A DNA stretch of 64,000 nucleotides from Glaciihabitans tibetensis (GTDB taxonomy: Bacteria > Actinomycetota > Actinomycetes > Actinomycetales > Microbacteriaceae), in contig NZ_PVTL01000004.1 of the NCBI RefSeq assembly GCF_003003265.1, positions 124,001 to 188,000 of the forward strand, written 5' to 3'. Positions 26,057-33,851 of this stretch are shown one piece after another (within the stretch, counting starts at the first letter, position 1; each line of letters begins with the position of its first letter). Under the pieces are notes generated by a model. It did not search any database. It was given only the letters and a program-made list of their open reading frames with translations, and was not told the origin of the DNA. Made by a program: the position numbers and the translations under genes.

Positions 26057-27514
26057 ATGAGTATTCAAGAAGGACTTGATGTCGGGGCCGCGCCCGCGAG
26101 CAGCGACGGCGATGTCACCGAAGAGCGAATCTCCACCAAGGAGAAGGTCGCGTACGGGTTCGGCGACTTCGGCAACGGCTTTATGTTCGACCTCGGCCAG
26201 TCATACCTGACCAAGTTCTGGATCGACACCTGCGGCATCGGCCCAGCAGTCGTCGCGCTCATCTTCTCGCTCAGCAAGATCTTCGACGCGTTTATGGACC
26301 CGATCGCGGCCCACTACATCGACAGCCGCAAGATCGGCAAGCGCGGCAAATTCCGCCCCGTCATGATGGTCTCCGCGATCGTGCTCGCCGTCCTCACGGT
26401 CATCACCTTCACGATGCCCGACGTGTCGATGGGTTGGAAGATCGCGTTCGCCGCCGGTTCCTACGCGATCTGGGGCATCGTTTACTCCTTCACCAACGAC
26501 CCGTACGGATCGCTGGCGTCGGTGATGACCCGCAACATCAAGGACCGCGCCCAGCTCGCGACCAGCCGCCAGACCGGCTCGCTCGGCGCCCAGTTGATCT
26601 GTGGTGTCGCCTTCATCCCCCTGATGCTGATGATGGGCGGGATGACCGGCCAGAACTACATGTGGGCCGCACTCGTTATGGCCGTCGTCGGAGTGATCTC
26701 ATTCTACATCTGCTACCGCGGAACCAAGGAGCGGGTGCGCGTCAACCGCGCAGCAAGCCAGGACAAAAACGGCATGAAGGACTACGCCCGCGCCGTCCTC
26801 ACCAACCGTCCGCTGCTCGGACTCGTGCTGATGACGCTCTTCACAATCTCGTCGATGAACGTCAACAACATGATGATGATCTTCTTTGCCCAGTACAACC
26901 TCGGCAACATCGCCCTGCAGCCCGTGCTCAACTTCGTGATGATCGGCGCCTCCATCGTCGGAATCATGTTTGTGCCGAAGCTCGTTGAGCGCTTTGGCAA
27001 GAAGCAGACCGCCATGGGTGGGTTCGCGATCAGCGTCGTCGCCAACGGCCTCAACTTCGTCATTCCGACCAACCTGTGGACGTTTATGCTCCTCGTCACC
27101 ATCGGCTACGCCGCTCTCGCCGTGCCGAACGCCGTCACCTGGGCCTTCGTGTCAGACACGATCGACTACGGCGAATGGCACACCGGAGTGCGCAAGGAGA
27201 CGATGACCTACGCGGCCTTCAACTTCTCCCGCAAGATCGCGCAGTCGCTCGCCGCAATCGTCGGCGCCGGCATGCTCGCCGTCACCGGCTACGTCGCCCA
27301 GGCCGACAACCAGACCGAAGAGACTCTCGCCGGCATCAAGTCGGTCATGACGCTCTACCCCGCCGTCGCCCTCACCATCGCCGCCATCATCCTGTTCCTG
27401 CTCTACAACCTGCCCGACAGCAAGTACCGCATGATCGCGCGGGAACTGTCGGCCGGTCGCTGGGAACACGGCGTCATCGGAGAGAGCTCGCTCTCCTCGA
27501 TCACCGGTAAGTAG
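26057..27514 (+). CDS. GPH-family (MFS) sugar:cation symporter, likely hexuronate transporter
   Basis: 485 residues with about 12 hydrophobic helices. The N-terminus KEKVAYGFGDFGNGFMFDLG and the DPIAAHYIDSR loop are typical of glycoside-pentoside-hexuronide:cation symporters (MelB/UidB-like), with FTNDPYGSLASVMT and FVSDTIDYGEWHTGVR as later family signatures. Placed inside the galacturonate operon, it most likely imports galacturonate or an oligogalacturonide; family membership is seen, substrate inferred. Ribosome binding site is weak, so translation may rely on coupling or on a leader feature. Confidence 0.88.
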   Translation: MSIQEGLDVGAAPASSDGDVTEERISTKEKVAYGFGDFGNGFMFDLGQSYLTKFWIDTCGIGPAVVALIFSLSKIFDAFMDPIAAHYIDSRKIGKRGKFRPVMMVSAIVLAVLTVITFTMPDVSMGWKIAFAAGSYAIWGIVYSFTNDPYGSLASVMTRNIKDRAQLATSRQTGSLGAQLICGVAFIPLMLMMGGMTGQNYMWAALVMAVVGVISFYICYRGTKERVRVNRAASQDKNGMKDYARAVLTNRPLLGLVLMTLFTISSMNVNNMMMIFFAQYNLGNIALQPVLNFVMIGASIVGIMFVPKLVERFGKKQTAMGGFAISVVANGLNFVIPTNLWTFMLLVTIGYAALAVPNAVTWAFVSDTIDYGEWHTGVRKETMTYAAFNFSRKIAQSLAAIVGAGMLAVTGYVAQADNQTEETLAGIKSVMTLYPAVALTIAAIILFLLYNLPDSKYRMIARELSAGRWEHGVIGESSLSSITGK

Positions 27515-27520
27515 TCGGGC

Positions 27521-27546
27521 TGCAGCGCGGCTCCTGCCGCGCTGCA
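27521..27546 (+). terminator. 10-bp hairpin between transporter gene and uxaA
   Basis: TGCAGCGCGG-CTCCTG-CCGCGCTGCA is a perfect 10-bp stem with a 6-nt loop starting 7 nt after the transporter stop codon. It is stable enough to act as a partial terminator or an RNase-processing barrier inside the operon. No U-tract. Confidence 0.55.
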
Positions 27547-27610
27547 TCCGTCTCACATCATCATCACCACCCACCCCGCATCAGCAGCACAACAAGAGAA
27601 AGCCCCCCCC

Positions 27611-29158
27611 ATGTCACACATCGAAAGCATCGCGACGGGCACCTCGGTGCTCCTTATGGCAGACGGCGACGACGTCGCTGTAGCCCTCCGGGACCTGACT
27701 CCCGGCGAGATCGTTCCCGTGGGCGGCGGAGATCTCACCATCACCGCCGCGGTACCCAGCGGGCACAAGATCGCGCTGAACGACGTGGCCGTGGGAACAC
27801 CGGTGCACAAGTACGGGCAGTCAATCGGTGTGGCAACGGCTCCGATCGTGCGCGGCGACCACGTGCACAGCCACAACCTGGGTATGGACCTGGCCGCTCG
27901 CGTGCACGAGTTCGGCACCGTACACACCGAGCTTGAGGCGCCCTCGGGCCCCAGCCGCACCTTCGACGGCTACCGCCGCGCCAACGGCCGGGCAGGAACG
28001 CGCAACTACATCGCGATCCTCACCACCGTCAACTGCTCGGGCACCACCGCCAAACTGATCGTGGACAAAGCCAAAGCCGAGATCAAGGCCCGCTTTCCCC
28101 ACGTCGACGGCATCCTCGCCCTCACGCACCAGAGCGGCTGCGGCCTGGTTCTCGAAAGTGAGGGAGCCCAGATTCTGCTGCGCACCCTCAACGGGTATGC
28201 CCGCCACCCCAACATCTCTGGTGTGCTTGTTCTCAGTCTCGGCTGTGAAATGGCTTCGACCAGCCTGATCCTCGCGGAAGGCAACCTTCCAGAGGACACC
28301 CTGGTCGAGACGCTGTCCATTCAGGAAAACGGCGGAATGCGCGCCAGCGTCGCCTCCGGCGTTGAGGCGGTCCTCCGCATGGCCGAGACACTCGACAGCC
28401 GCCGGCGCGAACCGATCGACATCTCCGAGCTTGTTCTCGGGCTCAACTGCGGTGGGTCAGACGGATATTCCGGGATCACCGCGAACCCGGCGCTCGGGTG
28501 GGCGTCCGATGTGCTCGTCGCCGAAGGAGCCGCCTCCGTGCTCGCCGAGACCCCCGAGGTCTACGGCGCGGAGCACCTGCTCACCGCCCGCGCAACCTCG
28601 CGCGCGATTGGCCAGAAGCTGCTCGACCGCATCGACTGGTGGGAGAAGTACATCGCCATCAACGGCGGCACCATGGACAACAACCCGTCGCCCGGAAACA
28701 AGGCGGGCGGCATCACCACCATCCTCGAAAAGTCGCTCGGCGCGGTGGCCAAGGCCGGCCACGCCGACCTGTCCGCCGTCTACGAATACGCCGAACCGAT
28801 CACCCAGCGCGGCCTCAGCTTCATGGACACCCCCGGCTACGACCCGGTGTCCGTCACCGGCCTCGTCGCCGGCGGCGCCACCGTCGTTGTGTTCACCACC
28901 GGTCGCGGATCCGTGTTCGGTTGCAAACCCACCCCGAGCATCAAGGTGGGCACCAACACGGAACTGTTCACCCGCCAGGGAGACGACATCGACATCAACG
29001 CCGGGCGCATCGCCGACGGCACCGCCACGGTCGAGGAGGTGGGCTCCGAGATTCTCGAGCTCATCATCGAGGTCGCCTCGGGCCGCCAGACCACCAGCGA
29101 AGAATTCGATGTCGGCCAGGAAGAGTTCGTACCGTGGCACATCGGAGCGGTCACGTGA
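27611..29158 (+). CDS. uxaA: Altronate dehydratase
   Basis: 515 residues. Small SAF-like N-terminal domain (residues about 1-95, ending DHVHSHNLGMD) fused to the UxaA catalytic domain (NYIAILTTVNCSGTT, THQSGCGL with a Cys, GLNCGGSDGYSG with a Cys, MDNNPSPGNKAGGITTI). The conserved Cys residues are expected to bind iron. Dehydrates D-altronate to 2-keto-3-deoxy-D-gluconate. Both halves that are separate genes in some species are joined here. The stop overlaps the kdgK start (GTGA), coupling translation. Confidence 0.94.
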   Translation: MSHIESIATGTSVLLMADGDDVAVALRDLTPGEIVPVGGGDLTITAAVPSGHKIALNDVAVGTPVHKYGQSIGVATAPIVRGDHVHSHNLGMDLAARVHEFGTVHTELEAPSGPSRTFDGYRRANGRAGTRNYIAILTTVNCSGTTAKLIVDKAKAEIKARFPHVDGILALTHQSGCGLVLESEGAQILLRTLNGYARHPNISGVLVLSLGCEMASTSLILAEGNLPEDTLVETLSIQENGGMRASVASGVEAVLRMAETLDSRRREPIDISELVLGLNCGGSDGYSGITANPALGWASDVLVAEGAASVLAETPEVYGAEHLLTARATSRAIGQKLLDRIDWWEKYIAINGGTMDNNPSPGNKAGGITTILEKSLGAVAKAGHADLSAVYEYAEPITQRGLSFMDTPGYDPVSVTGLVAGGATVVVFTTGRGSVFGCKPTPSIKVGTNTELFTRQGDDIDINAGRIADGTATVEEVGSEILELIIEVASGRQTTSEEFDVGQEEFVPWHIGAVT

Positions 29159-30165
29159 TCCCCGCCACAGTCACCGACCCGGACGCGATCGCCGTGCCCG
29201 ACGCGGTCGCTTCTGACGTGCTCGCTCCCGACGTGCTCTGCTTCGGCGAGACGATGGGCATGATCACTCCGACCCAAACCCAGGCGTTCGACGAAGCCAG
29301 CGCGCTGACTCTCGGCACCGGTGGTGCGGAGTCCAACGTCGCCAGCCACCTCGCGGAACTCGGCCACCGTGTTGCGTGGGCCGGCAACGTCGGCAACGAC
29401 ACACTGGGCGCCAAGATCATCAGCACCCTCGATCGTGCCGGAGTGGACACCCGCTGGGTCGGTCGTAAGAGCTCCGCATCAACCGGCCTCTACCTCAAAG
29501 AGCCCGACACCGGATCGGGCGCGCACGTGTTCTACTACCGTGCCGGATCCGCCGCATCCGAACTGAGCGTGACCGACGCAGCCACCTGGCCACTCGACAG
29601 TGCGAAGTGGATTCACACCACCGGCATCACGCCGGCGCTGTCGGCATCGTGCGACAGCCTCGTGGAGTATGTGCTCGATCACGCCGCGGAAACCGGTGCA
29701 CAGGTGTCGTTCGACATCAACTACCGCGCGGGGCTCTGGCCGCTCGAGGTGGCAGCGCCCCGCCTGCTCGATCTCGCCCGCCGCGCCACCGTGGTGCTGG
29801 TCGGACTCGATGAGGCACAGACGCTCTGGGGCTGCGAAAGCGCCGCGGACGTGCGCGCCTTGATGCCCGATCTGCCCTACCTGGTGGTGAAGGACTCATC
29901 GATCGAAGCGGTCGAGTTTCGTCTCTCCGCCGGTGAGCAGACCATCACCCGGGTGCCCGCCCGGCGTGTTGAGGTCGTGGAGCCGGTGGGTGCTGGGGAT
30001 GCCTTCGCCGCCGGTTACCTGTCGGCACTACTCAACGGAGCCACCGCCGCCGACCGCCTCGCGAACGGGCACTCGCTCGCCGCGTGGGCGCTGGGCAGTC
30101 GCGAAGACTTCCGTCCCGGACACACCCTGCGCGACAGCGCCGACCTGAGGAGACAACTCGCATGA
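29155..30165 (+). CDS. kdgK: 2-Keto-3-deoxygluconate kinase (PfkB family)
   Basis: 336 residues from GTG 29155. PfkB fold: CFGETMGMITP N-terminus, GTGGAESNVASHLAELGH sugar-binding segment, DINYRAGLW, and the catalytic signature VEPVGAGDAFAAGYLSALL near residue 278 with the base Asp. Phosphorylates KDG to KDPG with ATP. Overlaps uxaA by 4 nt and kdgA by 4 nt (ATGA), giving a tightly coupled trio. Confidence 0.93.
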   Translation: MIPATVTDPDAIAVPDAVASDVLAPDVLCFGETMGMITPTQTQAFDEASALTLGTGGAESNVASHLAELGHRVAWAGNVGNDTLGAKIISTLDRAGVDTRWVGRKSSASTGLYLKEPDTGSGAHVFYYRAGSAASELSVTDAATWPLDSAKWIHTTGITPALSASCDSLVEYVLDHAAETGAQVSFDINYRAGLWPLEVAAPRLLDLARRATVVLVGLDEAQTLWGCESAADVRALMPDLPYLVVKDSSIEAVEFRLSAGEQTITRVPARRVEVVEPVGAGDAFAAGYLSALLNGATAADRLANGHSLAAWALGSREDFRPGHTLRDSADLRRQLA

Positions 30166-30806
30166 CACTCGCAACTACCACCGCCACCTGGTTCGCCAAC
30201 GACTTCTTTCGCGTTCCCGTGATCGCGGTGTTCCGTAATCTCTCAGTCGATGAATCTGTTCGCCAGTCGGAGAACGCCTGGGACGCGGGTGTGGAGAACG
30301 TCGAAATCCCCATCCAGACCCCCGAGGCAATTCCCGCACTCAAAGCCGTCGTTGCGGCAGCCGCTCGGCGCGGACTCAGCGTCGGCGCCGGCACCATCAC
30401 CACCCTCGAACAGCTCAACGCTGCGACCGACGCCGGAGTGAGCTTCACCGTGTCGCCCGGCCTCGATGCTGACATCGTGCAGGAAAGTGCGCGACGAGGC
30501 ATCCCACATCTGCCCGGCGTTGCCACCGCAAGCGAGATTCTGCTTGCCCGCAGCTTCGGTCTGCACTGGGTCAAGATGTTTCCGGCGTCGCTGCTCGGCG
30601 CAGGCTGGGCGAAAGCCATGAAGGGTCCGTACCCGGAGATGCGCTTCATTGCCACGGGCGGAATGACCCTGGCGAACGCGGACGATTTTCTCGCGGGCGG
30701 CGCCAGCGCTGTCGGCCTCGGCTCGGCGTTTGTCGACGATGCCGGGACGGCATCGGTGCGCGAGCTGATCGCGGCCCATGCGGCGAAGCACACCGTCTCG
30801 GCCTGA
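30162..30806 (+). CDS. kdgA: KDPG (2-keto-3-deoxy-6-phosphogluconate) aldolase
   Basis: 214 residues from ATG 30162 (GAGGAG upstream, ATGA overlap with kdgK). Class I aldolase of the KDPG/KHG family: VIAVFRN, NVEIPIQTPEA with the general acid Glu, GAGTITT, and the Schiff-base Lys in HWVKMFPAS, then IATGGM for phosphate. Splits KDPG to pyruvate and glyceraldehyde 3-phosphate, the final step. The same enzyme could serve Entner-Doudoroff flux, but its position makes galacturonate catabolism its main job. Confidence 0.93.
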   Translation: MTLATTTATWFANDFFRVPVIAVFRNLSVDESVRQSENAWDAGVENVEIPIQTPEAIPALKAVVAAAARRGLSVGAGTITTLEQLNAATDAGVSFTVSPGLDADIVQESARRGIPHLPGVATASEILLARSFGLHWVKMFPASLLGAGWAKAMKGPYPEMRFIATGGMTLANADDFLAGGASAVGLGSAFVDDAGTASVRELIAAHAAKHTVSA

Positions 30807-30835
30807 GCTAGCCCGGTAGCGGTTCGGCCGCTCAG
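30803..30835 (+). terminator. Possible terminator of the galacturonate operon
   Basis: CTGAGC at 30803 pairs with GCTCAG at 30830, with an inner GCC/GGC pairing and a competing AGCGG-TTCGG-CCGCT hairpin inside. It overlaps the kdgA stop. No U-tract. Confidence 0.35.
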
Positions 30836-30873
30836 TCACGGATCGGTCGCTCGGTCACGGATCGGTCGCCCGG
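30836..30873. repeat. Two-copy 19-bp direct repeat
   Basis: TCACGGATCGGTCGCTCGG is followed directly by a copy differing at one base (CTC to CCC). It lies just after the galacturonate operon. Confidence 0.85.
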
Positions 30874-31050
30874 TGGAGCGATCGCCTCGCGCCCGTGACC
30901 GTCCAACACGTCTACGTGCAGTCCTCCAACATGCGACCCGTCCGAAGCCGAATCGACTCCGTCGCCGAGCGGACAGTCGTCGACTCGACCCCTTGATTCC
31001 GCTCGCCCACCGGACAACAATCGAGCATTTCCTCGCAAAAATGCGACGGG

Positions 31051-31166
31051 ACTGACCGTTCGGCGAAAGGCCGCGTCGACGACTGACCGTTCGGCGAAAG
31101 GCCGCGTCGACGACTGACCGTTCGGCGAAAGGCCGCGTCGACGACTGACCGGTCGGCGACGGCCGG
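31051..31166. repeat. 31-bp tandem repeat array
   Basis: Three perfect head-to-tail 31-bp units begin at 31051, 31082 and 31113 (each starts ACTGACCGTTCGGCGAAAGG and ends in GCGTCGACG), followed by a degenerate fourth unit from 31144 (ACTGACCGGTCGGCGACGG). There are no spacers, so this is a minisatellite, not a CRISPR. Because 31 is not a multiple of three, no repeat protein is encoded. Confidence 0.95.
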
Positions 31167-31235
31167 ACGGCGCCGTGGAGCGGCCTTGCGGATCGTGCGG
31201 CATCGTTCTCCCCCACCGACAGCGTATTCTGCTGA

Positions 31236-31251
31236 TTCACCCGCTGGTGAA
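31236..31251. promoter_or_regulatory. Inverted repeat upstream of the small acidic gene
   Basis: TTCACC-CGCT-GGTGAA is a perfect 6-4-6 palindrome 23 bp upstream of the ATG at 31275; operator or leader hairpin. Confidence 0.35.
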
Positions 31252-31274
31252 ACCACAACCCGATCGGAGAACTC

Positions 31275-31481
31275 ATGCCCGAGACATCCGCTTCTTCCAG
31301 CTCGAATACGCCGGAAGACGACTCGCTCGCCGTGCCGGTGGGCGGTAATGCGCTGAACCCGCAGGGCGAGACGACCCGCAACCCCGACAAGCTCGGCGCG
31401 GGCGGCGAGGTCGACGCAGACACCGAGGGTGCCGAGGTCGACGCAGATGCTGAGGGTGCGGCAAGCGGCACCGACGACTAG
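31275..31481 (+). CDS. Small acidic disordered protein
   Basis: 68 residues; CGGAG ribosome binding site 8 nt before ATG. Ser/Asp/Glu/Gly-rich with an internal near-repeat (GGEVDADTEGAEVDADAEGA), no hydrophobic core and no Cys. Likely intrinsically disordered. Resembles in composition the protein at 7663-7926. Function unknown. Confidence 0.55.
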   Translation: MPETSASSSSNTPEDDSLAVPVGGNALNPQGETTRNPDKLGAGGEVDADTEGAEVDADAEGAASGTDD

Positions 31482-31502
31482 GACGGCGCGCTAACTCCCG
31501 GG

Positions 31503-33176
31503 TCAGTCGACGGGTTTGCCCCGCATCTCGATGGCGATTTGTGCCGCGTCGAGGTTCGCGAGTGCGTTGGCGAGCACGTCTGCGTCGAACGTGCCGTTGT
31601 CGCGTGCGTCGAGAAGCGCTGAGCGCTGCGCCGCGAGAACTGCGAGCCGGTGGCGCTTCGCCGATTCGAAGTGTTGCGGGCCGGGTTCGCCGTCCGGGCG
31701 CGACGGCTCCGGCACGGCCAGGCCGCTCGTTCGCATCAGCTCGAGTATCCGACCACGCTCAGCGCCGGCCTCCTGGTCGAGCGCGGCCTGGTCGACCTTC
31801 GGCGTGATGAAGCGCAGCAGCGGGCCGATGGTTCCGCCCTGCACGACGAGCGACATCGCCGCGACGGCGAACGCGATGAGCACCAGCACCGAGCGCTGCG
31901 GGGTTTCGATGGGCAGCGACTGCGCCGCGGCGACGGTGACGGCTCCGCGCATTCCCGCCCATACGACGGCCGTGCCCTCACGCCAGCCGAGCGGCTCGCG
32001 CCGGAAGTACTCGATGTCGGCCAGTCCCCGGGTGATCCGCGTGGCTAACCGGTCGAGGTCGCGTTCGGAGATCTTGCGACCCCGGCCGCGATTGGCTTCG
32101 TCCATCGCCTGTCTTTTGCTCTCGGACGTCGTCATCTTGCTGTTCATGTCGTTGAGCCGGCTCTGCAGCTGGGCGGAGCGCCGGGACCGGCTGTGGAGAA
32201 AACCGAGCAACGGAGCAATGTAGGCCGCCCGCACCAGGATCGTGAGCACGAGTGCGCCCGCGGCGATAACCACCGCCGGGCCGACTCCGGCGTGGTCCGC
32301 CTCCACGTTCTCCACGATGGAGCGAATTTGCACGCCCATCGTCAGGAACACCGCGCCCTCCAGCACGAGTTCGACCGTGCGCCAATTCTGCGAATCGGAC
32401 AGGCGGTTCTGGGCCGACAGCTCCCTCGGAGCACGGATTCCCGTTACCAGCCCGGCGGCGACCGCGGCCACCAGGCCGGATGCACCGAGAAGTTCTGCCG
32501 GTATCGCCGCGATGAAGGGCACGGTAAACGAGATGACCGTGTTGACGGTCGGGTCCGTCACGCGTCTGCGAATCGCGAGGTTGATCCAGCCGACGAGACT
32601 CCCCACGATCACCGCGACGATGACCGAGTAGGCGAACGTGCCGACCGCCCCCCAGAACGAGAAGGACGCCGCCGTCGCGACGATCGCAGTGCGCAGCAGC
32701 ACTAGCGCGGTCGCATCGTTGAGCAGGCTCTCGCCGTCGAGCATCGCGACGACGCGTTTGGACACCGGCGTTTGTTTGATGATGGATGTCGCCACGGCGT
32801 CAGTTGGGCTGACGATGGCACCGAGTGCGACGCCCCAGGCAAACCCGAGCCCCGGGATCACGAGCATAAAGAACAGCCCGAGCAGGAGGGCGCTGCCCAC
32901 GACAAGCACCACGGATAACCCGCTGATCGCTCCGAACTCGCGGCGGAAGTTCATCGCCGGCATCGACACGGCAGAGGAGTAAAGCAGCGGCGGCAGGATA
33001 CCCGCAAGGATCCACTCCGGCTCAATTTCGATCTCGCTGAACGCCGGCAGGAAGCTTGCGGCGACCCCGATCGCCACGAGGACGAGGGGCGACGCGATTC
33101 CCAGGCGCGGACCGACCACAGTGGCCGCGGCGATCACCACTAACCCAGTCACGATCAAGACAAGTAGTTCGGTCAT
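31503..33176 (-). CDS. CPA1-type Na+/H+ antiporter
   Basis: 557 residues from ATG 33176, which opens directly into the first membrane helix (MTELLVLIVTGLVVIAAATV); the longer frame to 33245 has a polar leader. About 12 helices in the first 400 residues. The ion-binding signature of CPA1 exchangers is visible: GAIVSPTDAVATS and LDGESLLNDATALV. A cytoplasmic tail of about 150 residues includes SESKRQAMDEANRGRGRK and a further helix bundle. Exchanges H+ for Na+ (or K+) at the cytoplasmic membrane for pH and salt homeostasis. Confidence 0.92.
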   Translation of the reverse strand: MTELLVLIVTGLVVIAAATVVGPRLGIASPLVLVAIGVAASFLPAFSEIEIEPEWILAGILPPLLYSSAVSMPAMNFRREFGAISGLSVVLVVGSALLLGLFFMLVIPGLGFAWGVALGAIVSPTDAVATSIIKQTPVSKRVVAMLDGESLLNDATALVLLRTAIVATAASFSFWGAVGTFAYSVIVAVIVGSLVGWINLAIRRRVTDPTVNTVISFTVPFIAAIPAELLGASGLVAAVAAGLVTGIRAPRELSAQNRLSDSQNWRTVELVLEGAVFLTMGVQIRSIVENVEADHAGVGPAVVIAAGALVLTILVRAAYIAPLLGFLHSRSRRSAQLQSRLNDMNSKMTTSESKRQAMDEANRGRGRKISERDLDRLATRITRGLADIEYFRREPLGWREGTAVVWAGMRGAVTVAAAQSLPIETPQRSVLVLIAFAVAAMSLVVQGGTIGPLLRFITPKVDQAALDQEAGAERGRILELMRTSGLAVPEPSRPDGEPGPQHFESAKRHRLAVLAAQRSALLDARDNGTFDADVLANALANLDAAQIAIEMRGKPVD

Positions 33177-33270
33177 GGCTCCAGACTGGCACCACGCGTG
33201 GGGTGCGCACGAATCCGTGATGGAGGTCAGCGACATCCGCTTCATTGATCGACATCATTCCGAACATTCG

Positions 33271-33306
33271 TTGACAGTTAGACCTCTAACGATTAGGGTT
33301 CTAACT
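33271..33306 (+). promoter_or_regulatory. marR promoter with embedded operator; leaderless
   Basis: TTGACA (33271-33276), a 17-nt spacer and TAGGGT (33294-33299) form a near-consensus promoter; transcription would begin at the ATG at 33307. The spacer contains the perfect palindrome GTTAGA-CC-TCTAAC (33277-33290) and a second, TTAG-GGTT-CTAA (33293-33304), overlaps the -10, ideal for autorepression by MarR. Confidence 0.8.
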
Positions 33307-33744
33307 ATGGACGCACCCAAGCTCACTACCAGCCTCGAATTGGTCCGCTGGATCGGCTGGGCCCAGATGCGGGCCGGCGAAGACTGGGTCCGCGAACGCG
33401 AGCTCAGTCACGCGCAGTCTTTTGTGCTCGGCTATCTGGTGCAGAAACCGGGTGCGAGCCAGCGCGACATCGCCGAGGTGAGTCGTACAAGCGCGGCGAG
33501 CGTCTCGAGCCTCCTGCAGGGACTCGAGCGGCGCGAGCTCGTCGAGCGGCGCAGCGAGGACGGCAACGAGCGCACCAAGCGCGTATACGCCACCGTCGCC
33601 GGCGCCGAACTTATCGCCGGTTTCGAGGCCGCGATGGCCGCCGTCGATGAGACCATCCTTGCGCCGTTGGACGAGTCCGAGCGGGCAGCGCTCCATGCTC
33701 TGCTCACGAAGATCACCGGGCAGCTGGCGCAACCCACCCGCTAA
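33307..33744 (+). CDS. MarR-family transcriptional regulator
   Basis: 145 residues from ATG 33307. Winged-helix MarR domain: LSHAQSFVLGYLVQKPGASQ then RDIAEVSRTSAASVSSLLQGL recognition region and the wing RRSEDGNERTKRVYATVAG. No ribosome binding site, consistent with a leaderless mRNA from the promoter at 33271. Followed 107 bp later by a MATE efflux gene in the same direction, the classic repressor-pump pair, so drug-responsive control of the pump is likely. Confidence 0.9.
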   Translation: MDAPKLTTSLELVRWIGWAQMRAGEDWVRERELSHAQSFVLGYLVQKPGASQRDIAEVSRTSAASVSSLLQGLERRELVERRSEDGNERTKRVYATVAGAELIAGFEAAMAAVDETILAPLDESERAALHALLTKITGQLAQPTR

Positions 33745-33851
33745 CCAGACGCTCGCCCATGCGCTCGTAGTCGTCAGCAACTTCTTCACCATCCCCTCGC
33801 CGTGCCGGCGTCCGTCGGCGCGCGCTCCGTCCTGCCCAGAAAGAAGCAGTC

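Larger units (their letters stand above)
30807..31274. other. Gene-free stretch with tandem repeats
   Basis: 468 bp between kdgA and the next small gene. Frames here are Arg/Ser-rich shadows created by repeats, with no convincing start. It holds a 19-bp direct repeat (30836-30873), a 31-bp tandem array (31051-31143 plus a decayed unit) and a palindrome at 31236. I see no tRNA or CRISPR structure. Confidence 0.7.

Noticed and set aside
31051-31166. Possible CRISPR array
   Set aside because: Units are contiguous with no spacers and there are no cas genes; it is a minisatellite.
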